Source of the DNA: Orrella dioscoreae
Lineage (GTDB): Bacteria > Pseudomonadota > Gammaproteobacteria > Burkholderiales > Burkholderiaceae_B
Assembly: GCF_900089455.2 (NCBI RefSeq)
Contig: NZ_LT907988.1
Coordinates: forward strand, 2,170,001-2,234,000
DNA length: 64,000 bases
Reading direction: 5' to 3'
The translations under genes were made by a program, and so were the position numbers. Below are positions 9,427-18,609 of this stretch, piece by piece. Under the pieces are notes generated by a model. The model searched no databases. It was not told where the DNA came from and was given only the letters and a program-made list of their open reading frames with translations. Numbering within the stretch: position 1 is the first letter of the stretch; the number at the start of each line of letters is the position of its first letter.

Positions 9427-10230
9427 ATGCAGGCGTCGCGCCTGGCCGTGCTGACCCGTCCGGCAGGGCGCAACGAGGCGCTGGCCGAGCGCCTGCGCGC
9501 GCAAGGCTGGGAGACGCTGGCGCTGCCCGCGCTGCGCATCGTGCCGCTGGTGCCCCAGCCCTTGCCGCGGCCCGCCGATTACGACGTGGTCGTTTTCGTC
9601 AGCGGCAATGCCGTAAGGCATTACTTCTCTTCCCTTGCACAGACACCCGGCACACCCGTGTGGCCTGCCGCCACGGCGGCCGCCGTCGTGGGAGAGGCCA
9701 GCGCAGCCGCGCTGCGCGCCGTGCCGCGCTGGCCGGCCGGCGCGGTGCTGCTGCAGCCCGCCGAGGGCGCCTCCCAGGATTCCGAGGCCTTGTGGGAGGT
9801 CTTGCGCGCCCGCCCGGCCTCGCGCCGCGTGCTGATCGTGCGCGGCACCGAAGGGCGGGACTGGCTGGCCGAGCAGTTGGCCGGGCAGGGCGTGCAGGTG
9901 GACATCTGCGCCGTCTATGCGCGACAGCCGGAAACCTGGTCCCCCGGGGCCCTGGCGCGCCTGCACGAGGCTGCCCGCGACGGCCAGGCCGCGCACTGGC
10001 TCATCACCAGTGCCGAGAGCCTGCAAGCCGTCACCCGGCAGCTCGAACAGGCGGGCCTGCAGGCCTGGTTCGCGGCCTGCCCCGGCGTCACCGTGCACCC
10101 GCGCCTGGCCGATCTGTGGCGGCGATACGCCGCTGATACCATCGGACATGACGAGGCCTCGCGGGCGATGGTACAAATCAGCATGCCTGCCGACGAAGCG
10201 CTTGCCCGGGCGTTTCCCCAGCAGAACTGA
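9427..10230 (+). CDS. hemD: Uroporphyrinogen-III synthase
   Basis: A 267-residue protein with the HemD fold signature: LTRPAGRNEALAERLRAQGW at the N-terminus, VVFVSGNAVRHYF, RVLIVRGTEGRDWLAEQL, and ITSAESLQAV near the C-terminus. It closes hydroxymethylbilane to uroporphyrinogen III after HemC. ATG 9427 is two bases past the hemC stop. The family is poorly conserved in sequence, so identity relies on these motifs and on the hemC-hemD-hemX-hemY order. Confidence 0.93.
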   Translation: MQASRLAVLTRPAGRNEALAERLRAQGWETLALPALRIVPLVPQPLPRPADYDVVVFVSGNAVRHYFSSLAQTPGTPVWPAATAAAVVGEASAAALRAVPRWPAGAVLLQPAEGASQDSEALWEVLRARPASRRVLIVRGTEGRDWLAEQLAGQGVQVDICAVYARQPETWSPGALARLHEAARDGQAAHWLITSAESLQAVTRQLEQAGLQAWFAACPGVTVHPRLADLWRRYAADTIGHDEASRAMVQISMPADEALARAFPQQN

Positions 10231-10305
10231 AGGTGGGCCTGATGCGCGGGGCGCATGGCGTCTGGCCGTGCGCCGTTGGATGGCCGCAACGACTACAATC
10301 GCGAC

Positions 10306-11541
10306 ATGACTGACAAGACTCCAGATACGACTCCGGGCGCCAAGCCGTCCGTGCCGAGCCCTACGCCAGCCAGCACGGCCCCCGTGCCGCCGCCCCCGCC
10401 GCCTGCCGCGCCTGCTTCACCGCCTGCCGGCAAGAAGCCCGCGCCCGTGCGCAAGTCCTCGTCCGGACTGGTCTTCATGCTGCTGATCCTGGGCGTGCTG
10501 GTGGTCGCCATGGCCGCCGCGCTCTGGTATCAACGCCAGCAGTCCGAGCGCACCACGCGTGAAATCGCCGCGCGCCTCGATACCCTCACCAGCCAGTTGA
10601 ACCAGGCCCGCAACGATGCGCGCCAGGCCATCACGCTGGCGCAGACGCAAGGCTCGCGCCTGGCCGGCCTGGAAACGGCCGTGCAGGACGCGCAGACCCA
10701 GTTCGACTCGCTGGAGCAGACCTGGCAAAGCTTCAGCGACAGCTCCGCCGGCGACGCCGTGCTGCTGAACGACGTGGAACGCATGCTGGCGCTGGCCAGC
10801 CAGCAACTGCGTCTTGCCGGCAACGTCAGCAATGCCATCGTCGCGATGGAAACGGTGCAGGCCCGCCTGGCGCGTGCCGACCGTCCGCGCCTGGCTTCCC
10901 TGCAGCAGGCCGTGAATGGCGACCTCGATCGCCTGCGCGCCGTGCCGCTGGTCGACGTGCCCGCCGTGTCGGGCCGCATCGACCGGCTGATCGACCTGGT
11001 TGGCCGGGCCCCGCTGCTGGTGCCCGACGCCGCCGCGCCCGAGGTCACCAGCGCGCCGATTTCCTCGCGTGAGCCCGGTCCGCCCGTGGCGGGCCGCAGC
11101 GAGCCCGACATCGCGGCCGATGCGCCGTGGTGGCAGCGCACCCGTGCCGAAATGGGCCTGTGGTGGGGCCAGGCCCTGCGCACGCTGGGCGGCGAGTTCG
11201 GCGATCTCATCAGCATCCAGCGCGTGGGCAATCCCGATGCGCTGCTGCTGTCGCCCGACCAGGGCGCGCAACTACGCGGCAACCTGCGCATGCGTCTCCT
11301 GACCGCGCAACTGTCGCTGCTGATGCGCCAGTCCGATGTCTGGACGAGCGAACTGGACACCGTGGAGCGCGCGCTGGCTGGCCAGTTCGACACCCATTCG
11401 GCCGATACCCAGCAGGCACAGCGCCTGGCGCGCGAACTGGCGGCCACCCGCATCGCGGTCAGCGTGCCTGACCTCGCCGACAGCCTGAGCGCACTCGAAG
11501 CCGTGCGAGCCGCCGGCAACGGCGCGGCCCGCGGAGAATAA
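10306..11541 (+). CDS. hemX: HemX-like uroporphyrinogen-III C-methyltransferase homologue
   Basis: A 411-residue membrane-anchored protein of the HemX family. An N-terminal Pro/Ala/Thr-rich cytoplasmic stretch (about residues 1-50) precedes one transmembrane helix (SGLVFMLLILGVLVVAMAAAL), then a long coiled-coil periplasmic domain. Despite the family's old name, methyltransferase activity is doubtful; the role in haem synthesis is unclear. ATG 10306 was preferred over an in-frame codon at 10255, because the shorter form begins with the typical MTDKTPD-type hydrophilic start. hemY follows with a 2-bp gap. Confidence 0.88.
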   Translation: MTDKTPDTTPGAKPSVPSPTPASTAPVPPPPPPAAPASPPAGKKPAPVRKSSSGLVFMLLILGVLVVAMAAALWYQRQQSERTTREIAARLDTLTSQLNQARNDARQAITLAQTQGSRLAGLETAVQDAQTQFDSLEQTWQSFSDSSAGDAVLLNDVERMLALASQQLRLAGNVSNAIVAMETVQARLARADRPRLASLQQAVNGDLDRLRAVPLVDVPAVSGRIDRLIDLVGRAPLLVPDAAAPEVTSAPISSREPGPPVAGRSEPDIAADAPWWQRTRAEMGLWWGQALRTLGGEFGDLISIQRVGNPDALLLSPDQGAQLRGNLRMRLLTAQLSLLMRQSDVWTSELDTVERALAGQFDTHSADTQQAQRLARELAATRIAVSVPDLADSLSALEAVRAAGNGAARGE

Positions 11542-11543
11542 GC

Positions 11544-13118
11544 ATGCGTACGTGGTTCTGGACGCTGTTGCTGGCCGCCGTGGCCGTCGCGCTGGCCGTG
11601 TTCCTGCGCGAACACGAAGGCAATGTACTCATCCTGGTTCAGCCCTGGCGCATCCAGGTGTCGCTGACCTTCGCCGTCCTGCTGATCGTCGGCGTCTTCC
11701 TGGCGCTGTACATCGGCCTGCGGCTGCTGGCCTGGCTGCTGTCCATTCCCAGCCGGGTGCGTGCCTGGCGTGGCCGCCGTGCCCAGGTGCGCGACCATGA
11801 GCTGCTGGAGCGCGGCTGGATCGGTTTCCTGGAAGGCCGTTACGCCCATGCCGAGAAAGACCTGACCCGCCTGCTGGGCCAGACGCGCGCGCAGAACCGC
11901 AAGGTGGTGGCGGCGTTGTCGGCCGCGCGCGCCGCGCATGCGCTGGCCGAGTTCAGCCGCCGCGACGAACTGCTGGCCCAGGCGCGTGACCACGCCGATG
12001 TCGATGCGGGCCTGAACGAAGCCGTGGCCACCGTCGCCGCCGACATGCTGCTGGAGCAGGGCAAGGCCGAAGAGGCGCTGGAGCTCTTGACGCCGCTGCA
12101 GGACGGCGGCGCCCGCCACCTGCACACGCAACGCCTGCTGCTGCGCGCCCACAGTGCGCTGGGCCATGACGAACAGACCTTCTCGCTGTCGCGCAGCCTG
12201 TTGCGCCGTGGCGTGCTGCCCGCCGCCGAGGGCCGCGTGCTGCTCGAAGGCGCGGCCGCGGCGCGCTTGCGGGCCGCCGGCCCTGGCGACGCCTGGCGTG
12301 CCGTCTGGAAGGACCTGAAGAGCGACGAGCGCGCATTGCCCGAAGTGGCGCTGGCCGCCGCCGTGCGTTTCGAGGCCGATGAACAGCCCGACGAAGCCGC
12401 CCGCGCGCTGGAAGCCGCCATTGCCGAGAAGCAGGACACGCGCCTGGTGCTGGCCTATGCGCGCTGCGAGCCCGCCCAGGTCAAGCGCCGCCTGGCCAAG
12501 GCCGAGGAATGGCTGGCGCGCAACCCGAATGATCCCGACCTGCTGTGTGCGCTGGGCATGCTGTGCCTGGCCGGCCAGATCTGGGGTCCGGCCGAGCGCT
12601 ACCTGCTGCGCAGCCTGAAGTACCGTAACGATCCGCGCAGCCATGCCTTGCTGGGCATCCTGTACGACCGCCTGGATCGTCCCTCGGATGCCACGCGTCA
12701 CTGGCGCCTGGCGACTGTCGCCGGCATGCCGCTGCCGGTGCTGGCTTCCGACGGCTCGCTGCCGGCCGCCGACACGGGCGCCGACCCGCTGGGCCTGGAC
12801 GCCGAAGGCATGGACTACTACCTGGCCGAGCCCGTGCCGTCGGAGTTGCCCGAAGCGCTGCCAGAGCCCGAGCCCCTGGAGGCCGCGAGCGCGGCCGACT
12901 ACGTGCTCGATCCCGATGCGCGCACGCATGGCGAGGCCGGCGCGGCCGCGCCCGCCACGGCGCCGGTGCGCCGCCTGGACGACGACCTGGACGAGTACTT
13001 CGACAGCGCGCCCATCCCGGGTGTGAACTTCGACGATGGCGACGACCACGCGCCCGCGGAGGGCAAGCCGGGGCAGGGTGGCGCGTCCGGCGCGTCCTGG
13101 TCCTCGCCCAAGAACTGA
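11544..13118 (+). CDS. hemY: HemY family protein (TPR, inner membrane)
   Basis: A 524-residue proteobacterial HemY. Two N-terminal transmembrane helices (about residues 3-22 and 38-63) are followed by a HemY_N domain with WRGRRAQVRDHELLERGWIGFLEGRYAHAEKDL, then TPR-like helical repeats. The acidic C-terminal tail (after about residue 415) is low complexity and longer than in E. coli HemY (about 400 residues). It acts with the haem pathway, possibly as a scaffold. It is last in hemCDXY. Confidence 0.92.
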   Translation: MRTWFWTLLLAAVAVALAVFLREHEGNVLILVQPWRIQVSLTFAVLLIVGVFLALYIGLRLLAWLLSIPSRVRAWRGRRAQVRDHELLERGWIGFLEGRYAHAEKDLTRLLGQTRAQNRKVVAALSAARAAHALAEFSRRDELLAQARDHADVDAGLNEAVATVAADMLLEQGKAEEALELLTPLQDGGARHLHTQRLLLRAHSALGHDEQTFSLSRSLLRRGVLPAAEGRVLLEGAAAARLRAAGPGDAWRAVWKDLKSDERALPEVALAAAVRFEADEQPDEAARALEAAIAEKQDTRLVLAYARCEPAQVKRRLAKAEEWLARNPNDPDLLCALGMLCLAGQIWGPAERYLLRSLKYRNDPRSHALLGILYDRLDRPSDATRHWRLATVAGMPLPVLASDGSLPAADTGADPLGLDAEGMDYYLAEPVPSELPEALPEPEPLEAASAADYVLDPDARTHGEAGAAAPATAPVRRLDDDLDEYFDSAPIPGVNFDDGDDHAPAEGKPGQGGASGASWSSPKN

Positions 13119-13151
13119 ATCCCCTTACCCTGATATATACAAGGTCGAACA

Positions 13152-13688
13152 ATGAGTCTTGATCGTGTCGCCGCTGGCAAGAACCTGCCCGACGAATTCA
13201 ACGTCATCATCGAAATTCCCGCCAATGCGAATCCGGTGAAATACGAAGTGGACAAGGAAACGGGCGCCGTTTTCGTTGACCGCTTCATGCTGACCGCCAT
13301 GCACTATCCGTGCAACTACGGCTACATCCCGCAGACCCTGTCCGACGATGGCGACCCCGCCGACGTGCTGGTCATCACCCCGTTCCCGGTCGCCATCGGC
13401 GCGGTCATCCGCTGCCGTCCGCTGGGCATCCTGCACATGGACGACGAAGGCGGCGGCGACGCCAAGCTGATCGCCCTGCCGGTCGACAAGCTCTACCCGG
13501 TGTACCGCGACATCAAGCGTCCGGAAGACCTGCCGGCCGAAGACCTGGCCCGCATCCAGCACTTCTTCGAGCACTACAAGGATCTCGAGAAGGGCAAGTG
13601 GGTGAAGGTCAAGGGCTGGGGCGGCCTCGATGAAGCCCGTGCCGAAGTCCAGAAAAGCGTCGCGGCCTACCAGGCCGCCAACAAGTAA
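13152..13688 (+). CDS. ppa: Inorganic pyrophosphatase (family I)
   Basis: A 178-residue soluble pyrophosphatase that hydrolyses PPi to drive biosynthesis. The family signature [19 protein letters not shown] contains the metal-binding aspartates, and the [13 protein letters not shown]-like and [17 protein letters not shown] blocks are present. Length is typical. It sits 33 bp after hemY with an AAGG-containing ribosome site. Confidence 0.97.
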   Translation: MSLDRVAAGKNLPDEFNVIIEIPANANPVKYEVDKETGAVFVDRFMLTAMHYPCNYGYIPQTLSDDGDPADVLVITPFPVAIGAVIRCRPLGILHMDDEGGGDAKLIALPVDKLYPVYRDIKRPEDLPAEDLARIQHFFEHYKDLEKGKWVKVKGWGGLDEARAEVQKSVAAYQAANK

Positions 13689-13731
13689 TCGACAGCATCC
13701 AGCGATAGAAGACCCGGAGGAGACAGGCAGC

Positions 13732-14427
13732 ATGGCTTTCGTCATTGATTCAGTTCAGCAGGTGTCGGTGCCCGTCGCGGGCAGCGACAAGCGTTTCCCG
13801 GTGCGCCGCGTGTACTGCGTGGGCCGCAACTATGCCGAGCACGCGAAGGAAATGGGCTTCACCGGCCGTGAAGACCCGTTCTTCTTCTCGAAGCCGGCCG
13901 ATGCGATCCTGGCCGTGCCGCAAGGCGAGACGGGCAAGATGCCTTACCCCCCCAAGACGTCCAACCTGCACTACGAAATGGAGCTGGTGGTCGCGATCGG
14001 CAAGGGCGGCAAGGACATTCCCGTCGACCAGGCGCAAGCGCACGTCTGGGGCTACGCACTGGGCCTGGACATGACCCGTCGCGACCTGCAGGCCGATGCC
14101 AAGAAGCAGGGCCGTCCGTGGGAAACCGCCAAGGGTTTCGACCTGAGCGGCCCCATCGGCCCCATCCATCCGGTCTCGGCCACCGGTGTCATCGACAAGG
14201 CGGCCATCACGCTGGACGTCAACGGCACGCGCCGCCAGGTCAGCGATATCGACCAGCTGATCTGGAACATTCCCGAGACCATCGCCTATCTGTCGGGCCT
14301 GTTCGAACTGGCGCCTGGCGACCTGATCTTCACGGGCACGCCGGAAGGCGTGGGCGCCGTGGTGCAGGGCGACGTGCTGGTCGGCAAGGTCGATGGCCTG
14401 GGCGAACTGCGCGTGCAGATCGTCTGA
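13732..14427 (+). CDS. Fumarylacetoacetate hydrolase family protein
   Basis: A 231-residue enzyme of the FAH superfamily. Motifs: [16 protein letters not shown], the metal-binding [29 protein letters not shown], and [27 protein letters not shown]. Members cleave C-C bonds or decarboxylate or hydrate beta-keto acids (fumarylpyruvate hydrolase, oxaloacetate decarboxylase and similar); the exact substrate cannot be set from sequence. ATG 13732 follows a strong GGAGGAG site; an upstream in-frame ATG at 13630 lies inside ppa. A strong terminator follows. Confidence 0.9.
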   Translation: MAFVIDSVQQVSVPVAGSDKRFPVRRVYCVGRNYAEHAKEMGFTGREDPFFFSKPADAILAVPQGETGKMPYPPKTSNLHYEMELVVAIGKGGKDIPVDQAQAHVWGYALGLDMTRRDLQADAKKQGRPWETAKGFDLSGPIGPIHPVSATGVIDKAAITLDVNGTRRQVSDIDQLIWNIPETIAYLSGLFELAPGDLIFTGTPEGVGAVVQGDVLVGKVDGLGELRVQIV

Positions 14428-14451
14428 GCGGCACGGTCTCTTCGTTCGTGG

Positions 14452-14482
14452 AAACGCCGCCTTCGGGCGGCGTTTGCGTTGG
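14452..14482 (+). terminator. Rho-independent terminator after the FAH-family gene
   Basis: AAACGCCGCC (14452-14461), loop TTCG, GGCGGCGTTT (14466-14475): a perfect 10-bp stem with a stable UUCG-type tetraloop, 24 bp after the stop. The A/T ends make it potentially bidirectional, also serving the convergent ProC-like gene. Confidence 0.85.
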
Positions 14483-14602
14483 CGAACCGTGTTGCTGCCG
14501 AGCAGACCAGGGAGCAGTCGCCTCCGGTTCGCCAGGCCTGCTGGCGATGGTTTGTCGCAGCCTGCCTGATGGGCCGCGCCATCGCGGTTGTGTAGATCCC
14601 GT

Positions 14603-15391
14603 TTAGCGTTCCGGGCTCGTCCCCTGTCCGCTGATGCGGGCCAGGACCGATTGCATGGCATGTGCCAGCGCTGTCGATCCGCCTTGCGCCGTGAACTGCG
14701 CGTGCAGCTGTTCGTTGATGCCGCCCGCCGTCGAATGGTCGGCGCGCAGCACCGACAGCTCGCGGTCCGGGTGCCGGCGCGCCACGTCCGTCACGCTGCC
14801 CACCAGGGATTCGACATAGCTGCGGGCGGCCTCGGGCGCCATGCCTTGCCCGGCCAGCCAGCCCGAGGCCGTCTCCAGCAAGCCGAAGAACGTACCCATC
14901 AAGGCGCTGCCCACGCCCGCCAGTTCGTACTCCGCCTGGGTCGAAATGGGGACCGCCGTGCCCAGCGCGTCGAACAGGGCCATGACCTGCGGCGTGGGCG
15001 GAAACACCGCCGTCACGCCCTGCTGCTGGGCGACGAAGGGCAGGGGAATGGCCTGCGTCAGCGTCACGTCCGGTCCTACCCAGCCGCGCAGGGTCTCGGC
15101 GGACGTCGCCGCGATCAGGCTCACGACCTGCTGCCCAGCGCGAAAGCGCAGCGCACCCAGCACCTCGGCGGCGATCTGGGGGCGAACGGCCAGGAACACC
15201 GTGTCGGCGCCATCGATGACGGCCTGATTGCCGTCGGCGATGCGCACGTGCGCGTGGCGTTCGGCCAGCCGCGCCGCGATGTCCGCATTGCGCGGCGAGA
15301 CGAGGATGGCGGAGACCGGGTGCGCCGTGCCGGCCAACCCGTCGATGATGGCTTCGGCGATGGTGCCGGTGCCGATGAATCCGAGTGTCAT
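14603..15391 (-). CDS. Pyrroline-5-carboxylate reductase family protein (ProC-like)
   Basis: A 262-residue NAD(P)-dependent reductase. The N-terminal Rossmann motif is LGFIGTGTIAEAIIDGL, followed by DTVFLAVRPQIAAEVLGAL and a C-terminal dimerisation domain with AGVGSALMGTFFGLLETASGWLAGQGM and HSTAGGINEQLHAQF. Closely related to ProC but divergent; it may act on proline precursors or another imine. ATG 15391 has an AAGGAG site; longer in-frame starts lack one. It is divergent from the FMN-barrel gene and convergent with the FAH-family gene. Confidence 0.82.
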   Translation of the reverse strand: MTLGFIGTGTIAEAIIDGLAGTAHPVSAILVSPRNADIAARLAERHAHVRIADGNQAVIDGADTVFLAVRPQIAAEVLGALRFRAGQQVVSLIAATSAETLRGWVGPDVTLTQAIPLPFVAQQQGVTAVFPPTPQVMALFDALGTAVPISTQAEYELAGVGSALMGTFFGLLETASGWLAGQGMAPEAARSYVESLVGSVTDVARRHPDRELSVLRADHSTAGGINEQLHAQFTAQGGSTALAHAMQSVLARISGQGTSPER

Positions 15392-15546
15392 GGGGCTCCT
15401 TTGCGTGCTTGGCTTCAGGCAGGGAGGATAGCCCGTATGTCCTGCCCGGGGCTTTTCGCTCAAGCTGCCACGCGGGCCAGGAGGCGTGCCTGCCGGATAT
15501 GATGGCTCACCGTCAGGCAGGACGGATTCAGGAAGGATGAGCCATC

Positions 15547-16188
15547 GTGAGTGAAACACCACCGCCACCGGGCAGCGCCCACCCAGTCACGGACCTGGCC
15601 GCATTGGAGGCCTTGTACGGCACCCCCGCCGCCGCATCGATCAGGAAAGAGATCGACTATCTGCATCCGCATTACCAGGCCTTCGTGAAGGCCGCGCCCT
15701 TCGTGGCCCTGGCGACCCAGGGCCCTGACGGCCTGGATGTCTCGCCCCGGGGCGACCCCGCGGGCTTCGTGCACCTCCACGACGACAGGACGCTGCTGCT
15801 GCCCGACCGCCGCGGCAACAGCCGCATCGACAGCCTGCGCAACATCGTGCACGACCCGCGCGTGGCCCTGCTGTTCCTGATTCCCGGTGTGGGCGAAACG
15901 CTGCGGGTGAATGGGCGGGCGGTGATTACCACGGATCCCGGCTTGCTGGCGCGCTTCGCGGTGGCGGGCAAGCTGCCCTTGTCGGTCCTGGTCGTGCACG
16001 TGGAAAAGGTGTTCTTCCAGTGCTCGCGCGCGGTGCTGCGCGCCAGGCTCTGGGATCCGGCAGTGCAGATTGCGCGGACGGCGCTGCCGAGCACCGGGAC
16101 GATCCTGCAGGACTTGAGCCAGGCGGAGATCGACGGGAAGGCGTACGACGCGGCCTTGCCCGGGCGGGTGAAGGCGACGATGTATTGA
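15547..16188 (+). CDS. Pyridoxamine 5'-phosphate oxidase family (FMN-binding split barrel) protein
   Basis: A 213-residue split-barrel flavoprotein of the MSMEG_1061/DR2398 type (PPOX-related). It shows IDYLHPHYQAFVKAAPFVALATQGPDGLDVSPRGDPAGFV, the RRGNSRIDSLRNIVHDPRVALLFLIPGVGETLRVNGRA FMN-site region, and a C-terminal VFFQCSRAVLRARLWDP. The physiological substrate is unknown. It starts at GTG 15547 behind AGGAAGGA. It is adjacent to the Tad locus but shows no functional link to it. Confidence 0.85.
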   Translation: MSETPPPPGSAHPVTDLAALEALYGTPAAASIRKEIDYLHPHYQAFVKAAPFVALATQGPDGLDVSPRGDPAGFVHLHDDRTLLLPDRRGNSRIDSLRNIVHDPRVALLFLIPGVGETLRVNGRAVITTDPGLLARFAVAGKLPLSVLVVHVEKVFFQCSRAVLRARLWDPAVQIARTALPSTGTILQDLSQAEIDGKAYDAALPGRVKATMY

Positions 16189-16322
16189 TGCCGCCGGGCA
16201 CGAGGGGGACGAGGTAGGCGCGAAGGCCGGACGTTCCCACCCATCACGGCTTTCGCGCATGGCGCGCCGGGCTTGGCACGGCCAGACTGGCTCCTGCACA
16301 TACCGTGCAACGGGAGCCCATC

Positions 16323-16604
16323 ATGACCTCAGTCCAGCTGCATCCTTTTGTTCATGCCCGCCGCCGCCAGTCCGGCCAGGGGATGACCGAGTACATCATC
16401 GTCGTCGCCCTCATCGCGGTGGCGGCCATCGCGGTCTATCAACTCTTCGGCCAGGTCGTGCGCTCGCAGACCGCGGCCATGGCCCGTGAACTGGCGGGGG
16501 AAGACGGCACGGCCCAATCGCGTGCCGCTGCCCAGGCGGCTGGCTCGGCCGCACGCCAGACCAGCGAGCGCACGCTCAAGTCCTTCACCGGCAACGGCAA
16601 GTGA
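16323..16604 (+). CDS. flp: Flp-type (type IVb) prepilin
   Basis: A 93-residue pilin-like protein with a short basic leader (HARRRQSG) and the hydrophobic stem GMTEYIIVVALIAVAAIAVY. Cutting after the leader glycine at residue 18 (SG|QGMTEY) puts Glu at +5 and Tyr at +6, as in Flp pilins processed by TadV-type peptidases. The C-terminal half is hydrophilic and Ala/Gln/Arg-rich. It is the first gene of the Tad operon, preceded by GGGAG, and its stop overlaps the next start (GTGA). Confidence 0.85.
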   Translation: MTSVQLHPFVHARRRQSGQGMTEYIIVVALIAVAAIAVYQLFGQVVRSQTAAMARELAGEDGTAQSRAAAQAAGSAARQTSERTLKSFTGNGK

Positions 16605-17923
16605 TCGCCATGCGCGCGCGCATGGACCGCATGGCTGGCCAGGCCCTGCCGCTGGCCTTGTTGCTGGCGGCTGCCATTGCCGTCATGTGGCGTCATCTGC
16701 ACGAGGTGGGCACGACCGCCGCGGCGCGCACGCAGCTCACGCACGCCGCGGATGCGGCGGCCTACAGCGGCGCGGTGGTGCAGGCCCGCGGCCTGAACCT
16801 GCTGGCCACGATGAATCGCGCGCAGGTGGCCCACCAGGTCGCCATGGCGCATCTCGCGACCCTGGCAAGCTGGGCGCAGTTCGGCGCGGCGCAGGCGGAA
16901 CGTGGCGGCAGGGGAAACCCGCCGTCGGTGCTGATCGGCATGCTGTTCGGGCCGTCCCATGCAACCGGGTATTCCGCCGCGCGCGCGGCGCGTTCCTTCG
17001 GCAGCCTGAGCCAGCCCGGGGGCGGCTTTGCCCAGGCCCAGGCGCGACACGAGGAAACCGTGCATGTCATCCTGGAGCAGGCACGCCATGCTGTCGCCAA
17101 TGACCTGGGGCGCGCGCGAGACGCCGCCATCGCGGCCGTGCTCGCGGCGAACTATGCCGCGACGGCAGGCGAGCCTTCATTCACCGTCAACGACGACACC
17201 TTGCCAGGCAAGCTGGTGCACCATGGCGCGTCGCCGCGTGGCGACCTGCGGGCGATGGTCGAGCTCGCGGTGTCACCCTATGGCTTCCTGAAAGCCAGGA
17301 ATGACACCGCCCGCAACCCCTGGCCGGTGTCCAGGCAATGTCCGTGGCTGCGCCATGAGTTGCGCCGCCGCGGAGACACCCGGTTCGGGCTGGACGGCCG
17401 CTGGCAGGCGCACGACACGCTGTCGTTCCACGCCTTGCGCAGCAACCGCCGCATCGGTTGCTATTTCCGCGAATACGCCATGGGCTGGGGGCGTGTATCG
17501 GTGCGCGATGGCGAGCCGCCCGGCTTCGTGTTCCATGATGATCCTCCGCAGGATTTCTCCGAACAGGATTTCTGGCGCTGGGTCAGGGCGGCAACCGATT
17601 GGGGCCTGCTGGATGGCCGCGACAACCGCCTGGCGAATTCCTATGCGGTCTTGCGCGGCAGCCGCTGGGCGGCGCGGGGGCTGCCGGGTTTCACGGACCT
17701 GCGGCGCCAGGGCGATGGCGCGCAAAGCCTGTCCTTCGGCTTGCGGGTGGTGTTGTCCGTGCCGGGCAAAGGCGCGGGCGGCGTGTCTGCCGTGACGGTT
17801 CACAGCGCGGCCCAGACCGACTTCCTGCGTCCCGGCCGGCGTGCGGACGGCCGTCATGAATTGCCCAACCTGTTTCACCCTTATTGGCAGGCCAGGCTGC
17901 GTGAAAGCGGGGAGCCGACATGA
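16601..17923 (+). CDS. TadE/TadG-like (Tad domain) pilus-associated membrane protein
   Basis: A 440-residue protein with an N-terminal hydrophobic anchor (GQALPLALLLAAAIAVMW) followed by TAAARTQLTHAADAAAYSGAVVQARGLNLLATMNRA, the Tad/TadG-like N-terminal pattern of a pseudopilin-style anchor plus a helical stretch. The large C-terminal part is periplasmic and not otherwise recognised. GTG 16601 overlaps the flp stop; ATG 16610 is an alternative. It is part of the Tad operon and overlaps the next ATG by 4 bp. Confidence 0.75.
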   Translation: MIAMRARMDRMAGQALPLALLLAAAIAVMWRHLHEVGTTAAARTQLTHAADAAAYSGAVVQARGLNLLATMNRAQVAHQVAMAHLATLASWAQFGAAQAERGGRGNPPSVLIGMLFGPSHATGYSAARAARSFGSLSQPGGGFAQAQARHEETVHVILEQARHAVANDLGRARDAAIAAVLAANYAATAGEPSFTVNDDTLPGKLVHHGASPRGDLRAMVELAVSPYGFLKARNDTARNPWPVSRQCPWLRHELRRRGDTRFGLDGRWQAHDTLSFHALRSNRRIGCYFREYAMGWGRVSVRDGEPPGFVFHDDPPQDFSEQDFWRWVRAATDWGLLDGRDNRLANSYAVLRGSRWAARGLPGFTDLRRQGDGAQSLSFGLRVVLSVPGKGAGGVSAVTVHSAAQTDFLRPGRRADGRHELPNLFHPYWQARLRESGEPT

Positions 17924-18609
17924 GCGGCCATGCATTGCGCCAGGAAGGGCAAGCCCTTGCAGAGGGCCTGGCCATGCTGCCACTGCTGGCGCTCCTGTGG
18001 GTGGGTGTCACGTGGACAGGCCAGGGCTTGCGGGCCGGCAGCGTGGCGCAGGATGCGTCGCGGCATCTGGCTTTCCTGGCGGCAGCCAGGCAGGACACCC
18101 AGCGTCCCGCTGCCGTCGCCGTCGATGCGTCCTCCTGGCAGGGAGCGGCGCTCGTGACCCAGGCAGCGGCGTCACGCCTCGCGCCGCTCGGCAATGGCGC
18201 CCAGGCTGGCGGGGACCATCCGCATGCTCGCCGCTTGCGTGAGGAATGGCAGGCCGCGGACGCCGGGCTGCTGCGCAGCGCTGCCACCGCGACATTCCAG
18301 CCCTTGCTGGGCGCGCGAGGCGGATTCCTGCCCCAGGCTGCCACGACCTTGCGGCGAGAGACCTGGCTGCTGACGGGCGCCGCGCACAGCGGCTCCGATG
18401 CCTTGGCGCAGGCAAGAATCGCGGATTCCGCGCTGGGGTGGGGCTTTGCCGCCAATCTGACGGCGCAGCAGGGTCGGCGCGTGGCCGACGTCATGCGGCG
18501 CGTGGATCGTCCGTGGGGGCGGCCGCAACCCGATTTCGATTGGCTGCAACCTTGGCGTGGCGCGGTGCCACAGGCGGTGCTGCGACGCGGCGGAGGGAGC
18601 GGAGGATGA
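17920..18609 (+). CDS. TadE-like minor pilin
   Basis: A 229-residue protein starting with RQEGQALAEGLAMLPLLALLWVGVTW, a class III signal-like segment: Gly before the cleavage point, Glu five residues into the mature form, then a hydrophobic stem. This is the TadE/TadF pattern. The remainder is soluble, probably extracytoplasmic, and not recognised. Start and stop overlap the neighbours in ATGA fashion, so it is translationally coupled within the Tad operon. Confidence 0.75.
   Translation: MSGHALRQEGQALAEGLAMLPLLALLWVGVTWTGQGLRAGSVAQDASRHLAFLAAARQDTQRPAAVAVDASSWQGAALVTQAAASRLAPLGNGAQAGGDHPHARRLREEWQAADAGLLRSAATATFQPLLGARGGFLPQAATTLRRETWLLTGAAHSGSDALAQARIADSALGWGFAANLTAQQGRRVADVMRRVDRPWGRPQPDFDWLQPWRGAVPQAVLRRGGGSGG

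Noticed and set aside
10530-13049. 839-residue open frame antisense to hemX/hemY
   Set aside because: Spans two well-supported genes on the other strand; composition is typical of a shadow frame.
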